From: Mucidula mucida
Lineage: Eukaryota > Basidiomycota > Agaricomycetes > Agaricales > Physalacriaceae
Assembly (NCBI GenBank): GCA_015501055.1
Contig: JADNYV010000082.1
Location: forward strand, 62,001 to 126,000
DNA length: 64,000 bases
Reading direction: 5' to 3'
Below are positions 21,968 through 35,141 of this stretch, piece after piece. Under the pieces are notes generated by a model. The model saw nothing but the letters and a program-made list of their open reading frames with translations. It was not told where the DNA came from and searched no databases. The translations under genes were made by a program, and so were the position numbers. Position 1 is the stretch's first letter. Each line of letters begins with the position of its first letter.

Positions 21968-24496
21968 TTATTCTACAACTTTCCCGCTCTTCTCACCCTC
22001 CATCGGAATCCTGCACACAATACTGACCGTCAAGTCATTCACATCTCGGTTTCTCAAACTCCGCTTATAACAGTCCGTAAGCTTAAACTTGCCATCTACG
22101 CCATGCCTACATACAAGCAGTCAGCACGCCACACCAAAGGATCCTAGTAAGAGCAACACTCACACGTCTCGAACATGTGCCACACGCGCAGTCCTAGACC
22201 ACTCCGCCACACCACAATGCACACAAACAAACTCCTCCCGATAGTCCCAGTGAATCTCAGGCGCCCGCAACAAATCGTCCTCCAACCGACGTTTTTCCTT
22301 CCGACGTCCTGCAGCGATCAGATCGGCGCCTTCAACACGAGTAACCTTCGCGAGATGTGCATCATTCTGCGGCAAACCAGATCAGACATACAATAACGGA
22401 AAAGGTATCCAGAGAACTAACCATCGCCCTGCGCCAGCGCATAAGCCCGACCCTTGTTGTCCCTGTCCCAGGAGGCGCACTGATTTTAATCATAAGATCA
22501 GGATGGCCTGGCCACACGCTCGTCGTATCATGCTCCTCGCATCGAAAGAACAAATCCAGCCCGTCCATATCCTCCGCAGTCGCCGTATCCGGATCCAAGC
22601 CGCACCTCTGCACAAACTCTCTGCACCGGTCGTACACATCCTGGTCCAACGCCTTGATACCATTGGCGCGCCAGACCTTAACCTCGACACCAGTGTCGCC
22701 CACGGGAGCCTCGGCATAGAAACACGGGTGCGAGGCGAAGTGGGGATAATGAAGGACCAAGGACGGGGAGCGCTTATGGCAGTCGGTACACGCAAAACCG
22801 TTGACGACTAAGGACAGATCATCATTGCGCCCCGTCTCCCCCCTCAGTATCGTTTTCAACCGAGCCTCCTGTTCGTGCCTCCACTGCTCACATACGTAGG
22901 CGACTGACGGGAGCGCTTCCTTCAGTTTGTCAGTGACGTCCCCTTCGAGTGGCGTGTTTTGAATGATATTGAGGAAAGGCTCGTGAGTGCAGAGCGCAGA
23001 GGGAGGCGGCTTATGCGGCGTCTCGGGCATTTGCCTCAGGACAGGCTCTACAAGCCTTGTCAGAAGACGAGTTCTTTCGGTGATGATTTCGCGCATGTGT
23101 CGCGCTTGTATCTCAACGCGAAGATCAGACATGACTCTTGTGAGAGTGGGCCGGATGTTGTCCCAATCTGAAATGAGTAAGATCGGTGTCAAGCATGCAG
23201 CATGGGAGGATATTTACTTTGATCGGTCAACTCTTTTGTCTGCTTGACAAGCCGATGGTGTTTTAGGGCTTCCTGGGTGATACGATGCGTCAATTCTGGT
23301 TCCCAGCCATCAGCCTTTAAGCGAGCGAGAATACTTTAAATTGTCAGCCTTGGCGAAATTGGGGAACATGAACAGATTTTACCTTTCGAGTCTTTGACGG
23401 CGAAGAGAGGCTATCTCTGCTGCTCGAGCCTCAGCCTGGGAGGTGACCCAGTCCTCGTATGGCTTGCATGACTTCAAAGAGACGTTGAGCATATCTTCAT
23501 TCGCCCAGGTAAGACTCACGTTAACGAGCGCCAGATGCTCCTCCTTCCGCTTCTCAAGCCATTTCTCATACGTCTGCGAATTCAGTGGAAGATCCGCGCT
23601 CTCCGCGACCAGTCTCTCAACCGTACTCCGATGATACCAGACAACGCCTTCGATCGGGGGAAGTTCAGCATTCGTTGGGGGCGTAAGAGGGGAAGAAACG
23701 GACTTTGAACAGTTTGAAACAAGGAACAAGGGCAAGCAACGCCCTGTCTACAGGCGGTAGTCGTCTAGCGCTTTCCATGCTTCGAGTCGAGTCATGAGTA
23801 AAGGACATTGAACAGAAAAAGCTGGACATACATTGTCCCGTTGTGTAAACATTCCTTACAGAGTCTCATCCGTATTTGCCATTGTACGTGCTTCATGTGT
23901 GCCTTCAGACAATTCTAAAAAGACCAGTAAGGACAAGAGCACGCATGCGAGACATACACGTACATCGCAATGATCGTCGTACAGCAGGCTTGCATAGTGC
24001 GGCTCGTTGAGGCCTTCGATTATCGGAGGAACATCGCCTATTCCCCGAAAGGCGCTCTTCCAGACAATTTTGCATTTCTTGTTCATGAGGATCACGCGTA
24101 GCGTTTTCGTCGTGCGACTCAATCGTAGGAGATCAAGTGGCTCCAAGAGAGAAAAGATCTGGAGCAGGGATTAACTCGGAAACAAAGCCAGTGAAAGTCT
24201 TGTCTATGCACCTCATACAGAATATCGAGAGGAGTCTCCGTAATCTGACTTAGCTTTCCTTGTCCTTTCCTCGCGGGTGCAGCTTGACCAGAGGACTTGA
24301 TCGCAGCGCTGGTCTTGGCGCGTTTCCGTGGCTTCCTGTCAGACGAAGTGTCGACGTTGTTTGTTTTGGAGGACACTGCTCTGGCGCGCTTTTCCCTTAG
24401 AGCCGCCTTCGTCTTGGGCCCAGACGAGAGCTTCGAATCCTCTTTCGTCTTTGCGATGGCAATCCGCTGGGAGCGACGACGAGGAACAGTGGACAT
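21968..24496 (-). CDS. F-box protein, full-length paralogue
   Basis: Nuclear/cytosolic F-box protein of the Agaricomycete type, a likely substrate adaptor of an SCF E3 ubiquitin ligase. The start MSTVPRRRSQRIAIAK at 24496 begins a basic tail; in-frame upstream ATGs at 24541 and 24610 are alternatives. ITETPLDILYEV then, across an intron, EPLDLLRLSRTTKTLRVILM form the F-box. PPIIEGLNEPHYASLLYD and NCLKAHMKHVQWQIRMRLC give the usual post-F-box cysteine segment. Further exons encode CKPYEDWVTSQAEARAAE, RLKADGWEPELTHRI and a long exon (22362-23192) with ACTDCHKRSP. The penultimate exon has EEFVCVHCGVAEWSRTARV, and a short last exon ends at 21968. Cysteine pairs suggest zinc binding in the C-terminal half. 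No frame break noticed. Confidence 0.72.
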
Positions 24497-27271
24497 GATG
24501 GTAGCTTGGGATGACGGTGGAGGATGGTGAAGTGCGTCCATTGTTTGCCGTGCAATAACAAAAAGAGACTGGGTCACCTGATCGTAAGCTTGTTCGCATT
24601 GGGTGAACAATGGGCGGCGGGCTGACTATTACCCTACGCGCAGTCGTACTGGACAATGCACAAGCCTTCGTATTATTGCATGGTTAATGAAATGCATTGA
24701 CAAAATCCACTGGCGAGGGCGGGCAAAGTCACCTCGTGAGCCCCGACTTGCAGGGCAAATGAGTCGCAACCAGAGTGTGGGTGTCAGCGTCCGTAGAAGG
24801 CAGCGCACGTAATTATGCAGTCTTTCCCCAACGATCAAAAGAATTCGAAGACTGCGCCACATAGTCAGCAAGCGAAATACAAGCGCAAAATGAGACAAAA
24901 GATATTGCTCAATAGGGAGATTTGAATATAAATGAATCATCACCAGATAACGATGTCTTTGATATCTTGACGGAGAAAGGCAAAAATATTGACTCACCGA
25001 CAATCAATGCAACGACGTTCAGGAGTTGAGATCAATACATACAAGGCGCGACCTATTGGGTTCCTCGTTCAGCATCATGGTAGCGGGCAAGGTCAAAGAA
25101 GAAAGATCAGAGAGATATTTTGGTAAACAAGTTTGTCCACAACAGGTTGATTGGCTCTTTATTCAGAAGCAGAACTGAATGTGGTCCTCGGAAATGGGTA
25201 ATAACCTGGCTCACCGGTACATTACGACTGTCTGACACTGGAAAGAAAGTACGCGACTGACCCTCCACAAATCCGACGCAGTTAGCAGTCATATATGGAT
25301 GCGACTGCAGTGGGGGCATTTCACGCGCCTGAACACCAACGTCTACCGGTATCGCCCGATATGGCCAAGAATATGCAATGGCGTCGGTAGAAACTGCCAA
25401 ACATTGTCCAGAATACGAGATCAGCCTGGCGAGAGCGCTCAAGTTGGGCACCGGTTAAAAGCCATAGATAGTAGTCGCGCGGTCTGTCAACAGTCAGTAG
25501 GGACAACGGATAAGGTGTTCTTGACTCGACTACTACTTGTCGGTCGTCATTCCTGTCGGGACGATATCCTCCTCGATTGCAAAATCCTGGCAGTGGTAGA
25601 ACCGCCGGGAAGACAAGGAAGGCTGTGTCGAAGGTTACAACGAGTAACCTAGGCGAAGCTGGAGTAAAAGAAAAAGGGATCTTCATGGGCTTTAAAGTCT
25701 CGAGCGCGGCCGGCGACGTAGAGCGCGACGACGAAGGACATCATGAGCGCAGGAGGCAGGCAGGGTTCCGTTTAGGGAGTTTTTCCCACGATGCATGTTG
25801 TTGACAACTTGATGGTGGAGGACCCAAAGACTAGTGCGATAACAACCCGGCAGGACGAGTTGCTTGATTGAATAGTCATGTCTGGCTCTTTCGCACAGTG
25901 TCAGATGTTTCCATCCAGACTGAAACAATGCGCATGCACTACTGCTCCGAGTCGCGTGGCACTTGCCAGAAAGCCGCTGGGAAATAAGGGCACAAGAAAC
26001 TACGCGAAGCTCTACAGAAAGCCATCAAAGGCTTTCTGTGCTCAGAAGAACTTTAACTCAGCCTACTGACTGTCGAAATAGAAGGCGCACCACAAGCGAG
26101 AAAACTTCTTCGCGATAGGGGAGGTGATTACAGCGTCGGTTGAAGAGATCAAATTGACAAACTTACCAGCCAGTTCTCCACTAGAGCATGCTGGCCCAGC
26201 ACTTTTCTGGAAATATCTTCTGTTGTCATATCGTCAACTTGGACTGCACAAAAACAAAAGGACCAGGGATAAGCTCCCAAAGCAGGGCGACTTGGGAGAA
26301 AATCCCGGAAAAGAGGAGGGTTAGCTCTGGGCGACGCGTCATCTCACTCCTCCAGACAACTTCAACTGGAAACCGTAAAAGGACGGTAAGTACGAGTTTT
26401 TGAAATCATTGACTCCGAGAAACTGCACCATTTACAGTTACGGTGTATGGCTTCACACGTGCGCTTTCCATGGCATGTTATACTCCTCATTGTATGAAGA
26501 AATGAAATACGAGGAGGGACTCCGAGGTCGTAGTCGTGGCGGATAACGATATTTTCCTCTCCGGCCCGACCAACTGCCTCTTCCCTTTCGGCACTCGTGT
26601 ACAATATGCCTTTGTTTTAAAAAGGCCCTGGAGCTCACTCGTCTTGCATCGTTAGCATTGTTCTGGTGGTGGACCGCCTTAAAGTGGACCCGCTTCTCCT
26701 ACTAGACAACGAAATAAGACGTATGGCCATTACCTTGCGTTGTTTCCCCTACCTAGCAGCGACGAGAACTTGAAGTGGCCCCTTCTCCGTGCGACTTTTC
26801 CTATAGGATGACCGCACAAGATGCTAGGACCGTCCTTCTATTTGAATTCATCTGCCACATCACCCGATGAACGTGAACAGATTGACAAGATCGTCGCAGT
26901 TCTGGGTGCATGTTCGTTATTTTGCCTTGCTTTTCTCATTTCAATTTGTACCAACAACACAACAATAAAAAAAGTGCACCACGTCCTTGTCGCAGCGCAT
27001 CACTTGGGAGTATGTCGGTCTCCACCCCCAAAGCATGGCAGTCGTAGAATTGTTCTAAGGCTGCAAAGATCTAAAACTTGATGAGGACTTGATGATGACG
27101 AGGTCGGCGGTAAATCCCCGGAACGGTCTTGATCGCCGACACACGTGGCATTCCTGCTGTCAGCTCCCGCACTTTCTGGCCATTGCCCTTGCTTTCCCTT
27201 CTTTCTCGGCCAGCCGTGGGCTTTTGCTTTCGAAGACTTAAGGCTGCCAACTTTCGGACTCGAAGCGTAGG
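24497..27271. other. Long stretch without a recognisable gene
   Basis: Overlapping open frames on both strands around 25.1-25.9 kb and 26.1-26.6 kb give no recognisable family and disagree with each other. No tRNA, LTR or family A repeat was seen. Lineage-specific genes with many introns cannot be excluded. Confidence 0.4.
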
Positions 27272-28758
27272 ATGAACACAGCGGCGCGGTATATTCTGCT
27301 TATTCTCGGCGTTGTAGTGCGTTTCTGCCTTCTTCGCCTGTGACACGTTCGTTCATCTACGCCACAGATCACTATCCACTACACCCTCACGGTCCTCCAC
27401 GAGCCGTACGGCCGCGCCACCAAGCATTTCTTCGCTTACTCCGACGTCGATCCTACGAGCGTTCCGTTAGAATACTATGCTCGGCCAGGTATGCACAATC
27501 CAGCCCTCTATGCTCATCTTACACCCACCATAGCCTCAGAATCCTTCATTCCCGTAAACACCACCGCACGCGCCAACGCTGCATTCGTAATCCTTGCCCG
27601 TAACAGCGATGTCGACAACACAGTGCGCAGTATACGGGAGATGGAGGAGCGCTTTAATCGCCGTTTTGCATACCCTTACGTGCTGCTAAACGAGGTTGAA
27701 TTTACCGAGGAATTCAAAGAGTGCGTTCCCTTACCCTAATTTTCGTTCATTGACTGATATGCTCTAGACGCGTATCCGTGTTGACATCGGCAAAGGTGGA
27801 GTTTGGGGTTATACCGCCAGAGCATTGGTACCAGCCTGACTGGATCGACGAAGACCGGGCGACCAAGGCGCGGGAAGACATGGTCAATGATGGGATTATC
27901 TACGCTGGTGAGTGACGCTGGCCTTTATGACTATCCCGCTCACACTACCGCCTAGGCAGCGTCGCGTATCGCAACATGTGCCGTTTCAACTCTGGCTTCT
28001 TCTTCAAGCACCCTCTGCTACTACCGTACCGCTGGTACTGGCGGATAGAGCCCGATGTGCATTTCCACTGTGACCTGCAGTACGATCCGTTTGTCTTTAT
28101 GGAGCAGAATAAGAAAGTTTATGGTGAGGCATGTAATATCTCGATTACGCGCACACTGATTCTGATGAGGCAGGATTTACGATAACCATGTACGAATTCG
28201 AAAAGACGATCCCGACGCTTTGGGGGCACGTCAAGGACTTTATGCGACTGCATCCCGAACACGTCGCGGAAGGTAACGCCATGGATTTCCAGAGCGGCGA
28301 TGGCGGCGAGTCGTATAACTTGTGCCATTTCTGGTCCAACTTTGAAATCGCGGACATGGAGTTTTGGCGGGGAGCCGCCTACCAGGATTTCTTTGCGTAT
28401 TTGGAGAAGCAAGGTATGTCGGTCACCTTCTCTTCCATCATTCGCTCATCCCATCAGGCGGGTTCTATTATGAACGATGGGGCGACGCGCCTGTGCATTC
28501 GATTGCGGCGAATATTTTTGCGAAAAAGGAGCAGCTGCACTTTTTCGATGATATAGGTTGCGTTGTGTGGCTGCTGTTTCTTAGATCTAGCTGACTTATC
28601 GCGCAGGCTACGAACATAACCCATACACTCACTGCCCGCGGGACGAGGCCGTGTGGCGGCAAGGAAGGTGCAGCTGCGATCGCGCGCGCAGTTTTGATTA
28701 TGATGGCTATTCATGTCTGAGCAAGTGGGATCGCCTAGTCGGTGAGCGGGGGAGGTAG
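27272..28758 (+). CDS. Glycosyltransferase family 15 alpha-1,2-mannosyltransferase (KRE2/MNT1 type)
   Basis: Golgi type II membrane enzyme that adds alpha-1,2-mannose from GDP-mannose to O- and N-linked glycans. Exon 1 (ATG 27272) encodes [15 protein letters not shown], the signal-anchor segment, followed by an intron to 27367. Then come [17 protein letters not shown] and [18 protein letters not shown], the GT15 start. Later exons hold [52 protein letters not shown] (the family's hallmark with the acidic residues near the GDP-mannose/Mn site), [19 protein letters not shown] and [18 protein letters not shown], and finish with [18 protein letters not shown]. Introns split at least six places; stop at 28756-28758. 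No stem region beyond the anchor is visible, so the luminal stem is short. Confidence 0.9.
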
Positions 28759-29182
28759 GCTATCTGAGGAGCGGAATCTATGCTACTTGTTGTCAAAAAT
28801 TGTATTAGTACTAATATACATTTAGATGCATGCTTGTTGTGGACTGACAACCTGTACTTTGACTAGCAACATGTAGGACTTTGACTGGGAAGAGGGGTTG
28901 TGGTTGTGCAGTGGGACCAAGAAGGGCGGGACTGGAACAGGGAACGAACTTTGAAGACCACCTGCCGCCCAAGTCGAATGATGATGATAATGAACTATGA
29001 GGAGGGATATACTTGTGATGCACAATACACAAGATCGTTATAGACGAGGAACGAAATGCGAAGTTTCGTTTCTTGTCACTTTCACAAACCTGCCGGCTAG
29101 GGTGGGGGAAAAAGCCCTCGTTTTTCACGGAAACCTTTTTTACAAGTCAATTACGCGCAAATTTAAACTCCGACGCTGGCTG
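28759..29182. other. Intergenic, no gene seen
   Basis: 3' flank of the mannosyltransferase gene up to the first LTR. No coding frame or repeat recognised. Confidence 0.4.
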
Positions 29183-29711
29183 TGTTATGAATCGCCATAT
29201 TTTCACACTTTCACATCTTATCATATCTTATCGGGGGCCTTGTCTTATCAACCAACAGACTGTTTCATCATCTGTTTCGTCACCGATCATACCCCTTTTC
29301 ATTACCGAAGCCGTACTCATGTCGGACACACGTCCAACACATGGATGACATCATACATGCCAATACCTCATGGACTTCCTATTGTATACACACCACCAAC
29401 ACTCGTAGCACACATGGTCGTTTCAGTATTATTACTTACATGCAGTTACCACTCGTATTTAATGGTTTCACGGACTAGTAGCATACAACACTGGTTCAAG
29501 GGCGTGGAGCATCCCTAGTGGAAACGCGTATGGACAAGGAGTCCCAAACACAGACTTACTAGTATATAAGCAGTAGTGTAGTATCATTGTACTTTAGTTC
29601 CGATCTTGTTTATACACCTGGCCTAGCCTCGTCTTACGAACACAAACGTTTTCTTCCTTAGTTCTTGCTGTGGTACCTGGTTGAGTCTCGTGGCTTAGTC
29701 AGTCGCTAACA
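29183..29711 (+). repeat. 5' LTR of plus-strand element
   Basis: 529 bp starting TGTTATGAATC and ending AGTCGCTAACA (TG..CA). TATATAAG at 29563-29570 is the promoter. Transcription would begin about 30 bp further, near 29594-29596, at the sequence AGTTCCGATC. Confidence 0.92.
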
Positions 29712-29726
29712 GAAGATCGGAACTAA
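29712..29726 (+). promoter_or_regulatory. Self-complementary primer-binding site
   Basis: GAAGATCGGAACTAA directly follows the LTR. Its reverse complement matches TTAGTTCCGATCTT (29594-29607), the predicted 5' end of the element RNA inside the LTR. No tRNA 3' end is needed. This is the arrangement known for Tf1-type self-primed reverse transcription. Confidence 0.7.
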
Positions 29727-30304
29727 CTTTCTACCACCTACCACACATCCCTGATCGTGAATCAGCACTTCGCTGTTTGATCATCGCACATTCCCCATCC
29801 CCTTTCCTGTTTACAGATTGACGGATTTCTAATTCCAGCGCACGTCCGCATACATGTGTATTGGTCCCAGTAGCGCCGGCTAACAGTTAGAGATAACTGC
29901 CTCGGGTGCTGGAAGTAGCCGCTCTAACGAGAACAAACTTTTGGCAGTTGCACTTCAGTGGGCGCTGGTTACGGGTCAACCCCCGTTCCCAGGAAAACTT
30001 CGGCTTACCTCACACCAGAGGGACGTCGGCTGGGCAATTGCAAACTTGTGACGAGCTCTTGGGCTCCATAGATACGTAGTCGTAGTCGGTAAAATAGCGT
30101 AGACAGTTACGATACCTACCTACTTTACTTACCTTACGATACACATCATCATTCCCCACCCTACCAAGTCCTGGATTCTATTTCAGATCTAGGCAATTCC
30201 CCTTATTCATCCAAACCTCTATTCCCTCACCCGTTTCATCCAAATCGCATCACCCATATCCCCACTTCACCCTTTCACTCTCCATCCTATCACCCCAATT
30301 CATC

Positions 30305-31167
30305 ATGTCCAACGAAGCACCCGAAACCGCTCCCACACACCGCTCATCACTCAATGTCGAAACCAAAGGCCGATCCCTTGTCAACAAGCCTTATGACTAT
30401 GACGGGGACAAGTCCAAGTACAAGAGCTGGTGGCGATCGATGTTCACATACATCCGTGACAAGAAGAACAACCTCACATCTGACTCCGAAAGGATTGATG
30501 TTGTTCTCTCCTATATCCGAGGAGATCACGTAGATGCATGGGTCCAGAACTACTCGGACAGAACTTCGACGAGGAAGAAGAGGAATGGACAGTCTCTGGA
30601 CGGAGTTCAAGGAAGATTTGAAGGAGCGATTTGTGGATTCCAACCTCGCGCGAGACGCGCAAGACCAGATCAAGCGGTTGCGCCAGGGGCAAGACACCGC
30701 TCAAGATTTCTTCCAGAAGTTTGAGGTCCTACTCACTCAGGCAGGATATTCGAAGGATGACGCATTTGTGTGCGACTTCTCGAGACCAACGTCAACAAGA
30801 AGATCATTGATCAGATCTATGGCAGCCGAGACGGGTTGCCAGAGAAGTACAAGGATTGGAAGGCACAGATCATTCAGATCGATCAGCTGTGGAGAAGGCG
30901 GACGGCGAGCAAGAGGTCCGGCATGCAGTCCCGGCCTCAAGCTCCGCAGGTGGCTACATCGAGAGCCAATCCTACGAACCCACCCCCGACGCCAATCACA
31001 CACGAGATGCCACCGGTGTTACCTATGGAGGAGCCGGCAGGCCGATGGACATCGACAACGCACGTCGAAGAGGACTTTGCTTCAGCTGTGGCGAACACGG
31101 CCATGTCAGCAGGTTCTGTCCTAAGAAGGGTCGACCCCAGACGATTCGGGGTTATGGACCGAAATGA
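30305..31167 (+). pseudogene. gag of plus-strand element (frameshifted)
   Basis: Starts MSNEAPETAP, then KPYDYDGDKSKYKSWWRSMF of the capsid-like region. The frame breaks near 30560 and continues in two other frames: FKEDLKERFVDSNLARDAQD, then ETNVNKKIIDQIYGSRDGLP. The 3' end carries one CCHC zinc knuckle, GLCFSCGEHGHVSRFCPKKG (C-x2-C-x4-H-x4-C). Compared with the minus-strand copy at least three single-base changes interrupt the frame. Confidence 0.8.
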
Positions 31168-31374
31168 ACGACGAGGAGAAGAAGAAGCTGGCCGAAGAGT
31201 TGGGTTTTGCGAAGCTCCCGCAGTAGACGCAGTCCTGCCGGAGCAGTCATCAAGGAAAGGTCGTCAGATGCAGATCTATTTATAGTACTGGTACTAAGCA
31301 TCTAAAATATCATCGACGATTTACCACCAAAACCTGCGAAAGAAAGATTGAACCAAACACGCCGAGTGGGTAGC

Positions 31375-34300
31375 ACAAAGGCTAAGAGAGGATGACGTGC
31401 CGAGAGCAGTGGGAATTTTGAGAGCATGGATGCCGGAGCGGAGAGAGAGAGAAGCGACGGAAGAGAAGGTGATGGGATCAGAGCGTTGACAAAGGAAGCT
31501 GCGGTGGAAGTTGTGACGGAGTTGAAAAAGTCGAGGAAGTACATCCGGGGAACAAAGGGGCAGGACATGAAACTGAGTAACCATAGAGAGCGTACACACA
31601 GGCTCGAATGGGAAACGAGTGCCCTTCTTGACAGTGGAGCAACGGGTTCTTGCGTCAATAAAGAATTCATTGAGAAGAACGGACTCCCGATCAAGGAGTT
31701 ACCGGTCAAGCTCCCTGTCTACAATGCGGATGGAACCCTAAATGAGGGAGGAGCAATTGAAGGTTTTGTGGAGGTCCGAATGAAGATCAGTGATCACGCC
31801 AAAAAGATTGAGTTGGCCGTCACAACCTTGGCAAAACAAGTATCTTTTTGGGGCTGATTGGCTACGATATCACAACCCCACGATCAACTGGACGGATCCA
31901 CGTTAACATTTGATCAATGCCCAGACCGTTGCGGCTATCTACCCAAGTACAACTCACCGGAAGATGAAGGAGAAGATGTAGAAGAGAAGTTGGAAGAGGG
32001 AGAGCGTTTGTTCTGGATGGACTGGGACAACTATTGCAAAAGCGGTGAAAAGCTGAGATCACAACAGCCTTCATCCGCCGCTGCACCTTACATCGAGGAA
32101 TTCTCCGATGTATTTAGCAAGGCGGACTTTGACAAGCTACCGGAGCGAAGACCCTGGGATCATGCGATAGAACTTATGCCTGGTTCCAAACCGGTTGACT
32201 GCAAGGTCTATCCCCTTAGTCCATCCGAGCAGAAGGCATTAGATGAGTTCTTGGAGGAAAACATACGCACGGGACGCATACGGCCATCAATTTCACCCAT
32301 GGCATCACCCTTCTTCTTTGTCAAAAAGAAGGACGGGAGTCTTCGGCCCGTGCAGGATTATCGGAAATTGAATGACATGACGATTAAAAACCGATATCCC
32401 TTACCGTTGATCCAGGAACTTATCGACAAGCTGAAGGGAGCGAAGTGTTTCACAAAGATGGATGTCCGATGGGGTTACAATAACATCCGGATCAAAGAAG
32501 GTGATGAGTGGAAAGCGGCGTTTAGAACAAACCGAGGCCTGTTTGAGCCCTCAGTATGTTCTTTGGACTTACAAACTCGCCGGCGACGTTCCAATCGTTC
32601 ATGAATCACATTCTGAAGGAGTGATTGATGAAGGACATGTTATAGTTACTTAGACGACATACTTATCTTTACAAACACGTTGGAAGAACATAGGCATATG
32701 TACGACAAGTATTAGAAATATTACGAGTAAATAAGTTGTATTTAAAACCCGAGAAATGTAGTTTTGAGGCACATACTGTAGACTACTTAGGAGTTATTGT
32801 TGGAGGAGGAGAAGTGAAGATGGATCCGGCAAAAGTGGCCGTAGTGAAGGAATGGAAGGAGCCGACGAAGAAGAAGGAAGTACAGTCATTCCTGGGCTTC
32901 TGCAACTTCTACCGACGTTTCATCCGGGGATTTGCGGGAGTAGCGAAGCCATTGACATTGCTAACCGGGAAGGGCAAGTGGGTTTGGGGCATGGAGCAGC
33001 ACGAGGCGTTTGAGGAGTTGAAACGGAGGATGACAGAAGAACCCGTTCTGATTGTACCACGCGACAACGGCAAGTTTCAAGTCGAGGCGGACTCCTCGAA
33101 CTATGCAAACGGGGCGGTTCTTTCCCAGTTTGTTGACGGAAAATGGAGACCAGTAGCCTTTCGGTCTCGCGCGCTGAACGAAGTAGAGCGCAATTATGAG
33201 ATCTATGACAAAGAGATGATGGCTATTATGGACTCAATCAATGACTGGCGGCAATATCTCCTTGGCGCCAAGGAGACAGTGGAGGTTTTCACCGATCATC
33301 AAAACCTTCAGTACTTTAGGAAGCCGCAGAAGTTGAACCGGAGGCAGGCGCGATGGGTTACAGAGTTGGCGGAATATGACATACAGATGATTCATAAGCC
33401 AGGCAGGACGATGGGAAAAGCTGATGCCTTGTCAAGGATGACAGGCCTTGAGAAGGGGGAAAAAGACAAAGAAAACGTTGTTTTGCTAAAACCGGAGTTT
33501 TTTATATCACAAATTCAATTTTCTTTACATACAGTAGCTACACCGGAGGACAAATTACTTAACAAAATCAAACAAAGAAAAGGAAACAAAGACAGATACA
33601 TACAAAAAGCATTAGAAAACAAAGAAAAAGGATGGGAAGAGAAGGAAAATGGACTTATTATGTGGAAAGATCGTATTTACATACCAAAGGACAAGGAATT
33701 GCGGGGAAGAGTTATTGGAATGCACCATGATGCACAGCTTGCAGGGCATCCGGGACGATACAAGACCCTCAAATTGATCACACGCACCTATTGGTGGCCC
33801 GGAATCAGCCAAGATGTTCGCGAATACGTAGAAGGGTGTCAAAAATGCCAGGCCACAAAGTCACATCGCACGAAGCCGGCCGCACCCCTTCACCCTATTG
33901 ATGTGCCAAGCGAGCCATGGGAGGTAGTAGGGACGGACATGATTGGAGAACTGCCGGAATTGGGAGGATACAACGCGATCAGCACGTTTGTGGACCATTT
34001 CACAAAACAATTACACATCATACCGACACACACCACTTTGACGTCAGAAGGCATGGCCCGCATCTACCGTGATCGCATTTTCCCATACATGGGATACCAC
34101 GACAGATGATACATGATCGAGGTCCGCACTTGCGTTTCATGAAGGAGTTGTACCGGTTGTTGGGCATTGAAGGAAACTTTACAACGGCGTATCATCCACA
34201 GGCAAACGGACAGACAGAACGGTTAAACCAAGAGATAGAACATTTCTTACGGTTATTTGTCAACTACCATCAGAACAATTGGCGCGAATGGCTACCCTCT

Positions 34301-35065
34301 GCCGAATTCGTTTACAACGATCGGGTACACTCGGCAACCAAAGTCACTCTGTTCTTTGCAGACATGGGCAGACACCCCTACAAAGGCACCGCCCCGAAAA
34401 CGGCATTGCAAAATGAGACTGCGCAGGAGTTTGCCAACGGCATGAGGAAAACATGGGACGAAGTAGGGTTGGCATTGAAGATGGCCAAAGAGGACATGAA
34501 ACAGTTTTATGACAGGAAGCGGACAGAGGCAGTGGAGTACAAGAAAGGCGACAAAGTATGGCTGGAAGGGACGAATCTCAGCACGGACCGACCAAGGAAG
34601 AAGCTGGATGACAAACAATTTGGGCCGTTCAAAGTGATCAAGAAAGTTGGGACGAGCTCTTACAAGCTCCAGATTCCTCACACGTGGAAAAGCATTCATC
34701 CTGTGTTCAATGAGGCCCTGTTGACGCCTTACCATGAGCCGCAATTTCCAACGCAACCCCGAGACACGCGTCCACCACCTGTGCTGGAAGGAGCCGAACC
34801 GGAATGGGAGGTTGAGAAAGTGGTTAATTCCCGGAAGTACCGCGGGGTTTTCAATACAAGGTTCACTGGAAGGGTTATGGCACACACGAGCAGACATGGG
34901 AACCGGCATGCAATCTCAAAAATGCCGACGAAGCCATCAGCGATTTCCACCAACAATATCCGAACAAGCCGAAGCCACCCGCGCTTGCTCGCATTGAAGT
35001 CCCCATGTCGCAATTTCCATTACATTTATTCCGACCCATGCCACCGCCTGATACTGAACCCCTGA
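31375..35065 (+). pseudogene. pol of plus-strand element (PR-RT-RH-IN-chromodomain, broken)
   Basis: Protease motif LLDSGATGSCVN near 31630. [21 protein letters not shown], then [10 protein letters not shown] and [15 protein letters not shown]; the frame breaks near 32550. The catalytic YLDD box at about 32650 is intact but out of frame. RNase H: FQVEADSSNYANGAVL and VFTDHQNLQYFRK. Integrase: the HHCC zinc finger ends in CQKCQ; GTDMIGELP gives the first catalytic Asp, then a frame break near 34105, then MIHDRGP and AYHPQANGQTERLNQEIEH. The chromodomain begins EPEWEVEKVVNSRKY and is frameshifted after RKYRG. Several separate disruptions, so not translatable as one polyprotein. Confidence 0.88.
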
Positions 35066-35141
35066 ACGTCACGCTACCCTCTGCGGCCCTCATGGAGCGA
35101 CTCTGGCGCAGAATGGAACTTGCGCCTTAAGGAGGGGGTGA

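Noticed and set aside
25107..25686. Two overlapping minus-strand open frames considered as a membrane-protein gene
   Set aside because: No coherent hydrophobic pattern or known motif, and the frames disagree; more likely chance.
29712..29730. PBS considered as complementary to a host tRNA 3' end
   Set aside because: The sequence does not begin with TGG as expected for pairing with a CCA tail, while it matches the element's own RNA start over 11-14 nt.
34035..34050. TGACGTCA inside the plus-strand element as a regulatory CRE
   Set aside because: It lies in integrase coding sequence (LTSEG) and is explained by codon use.
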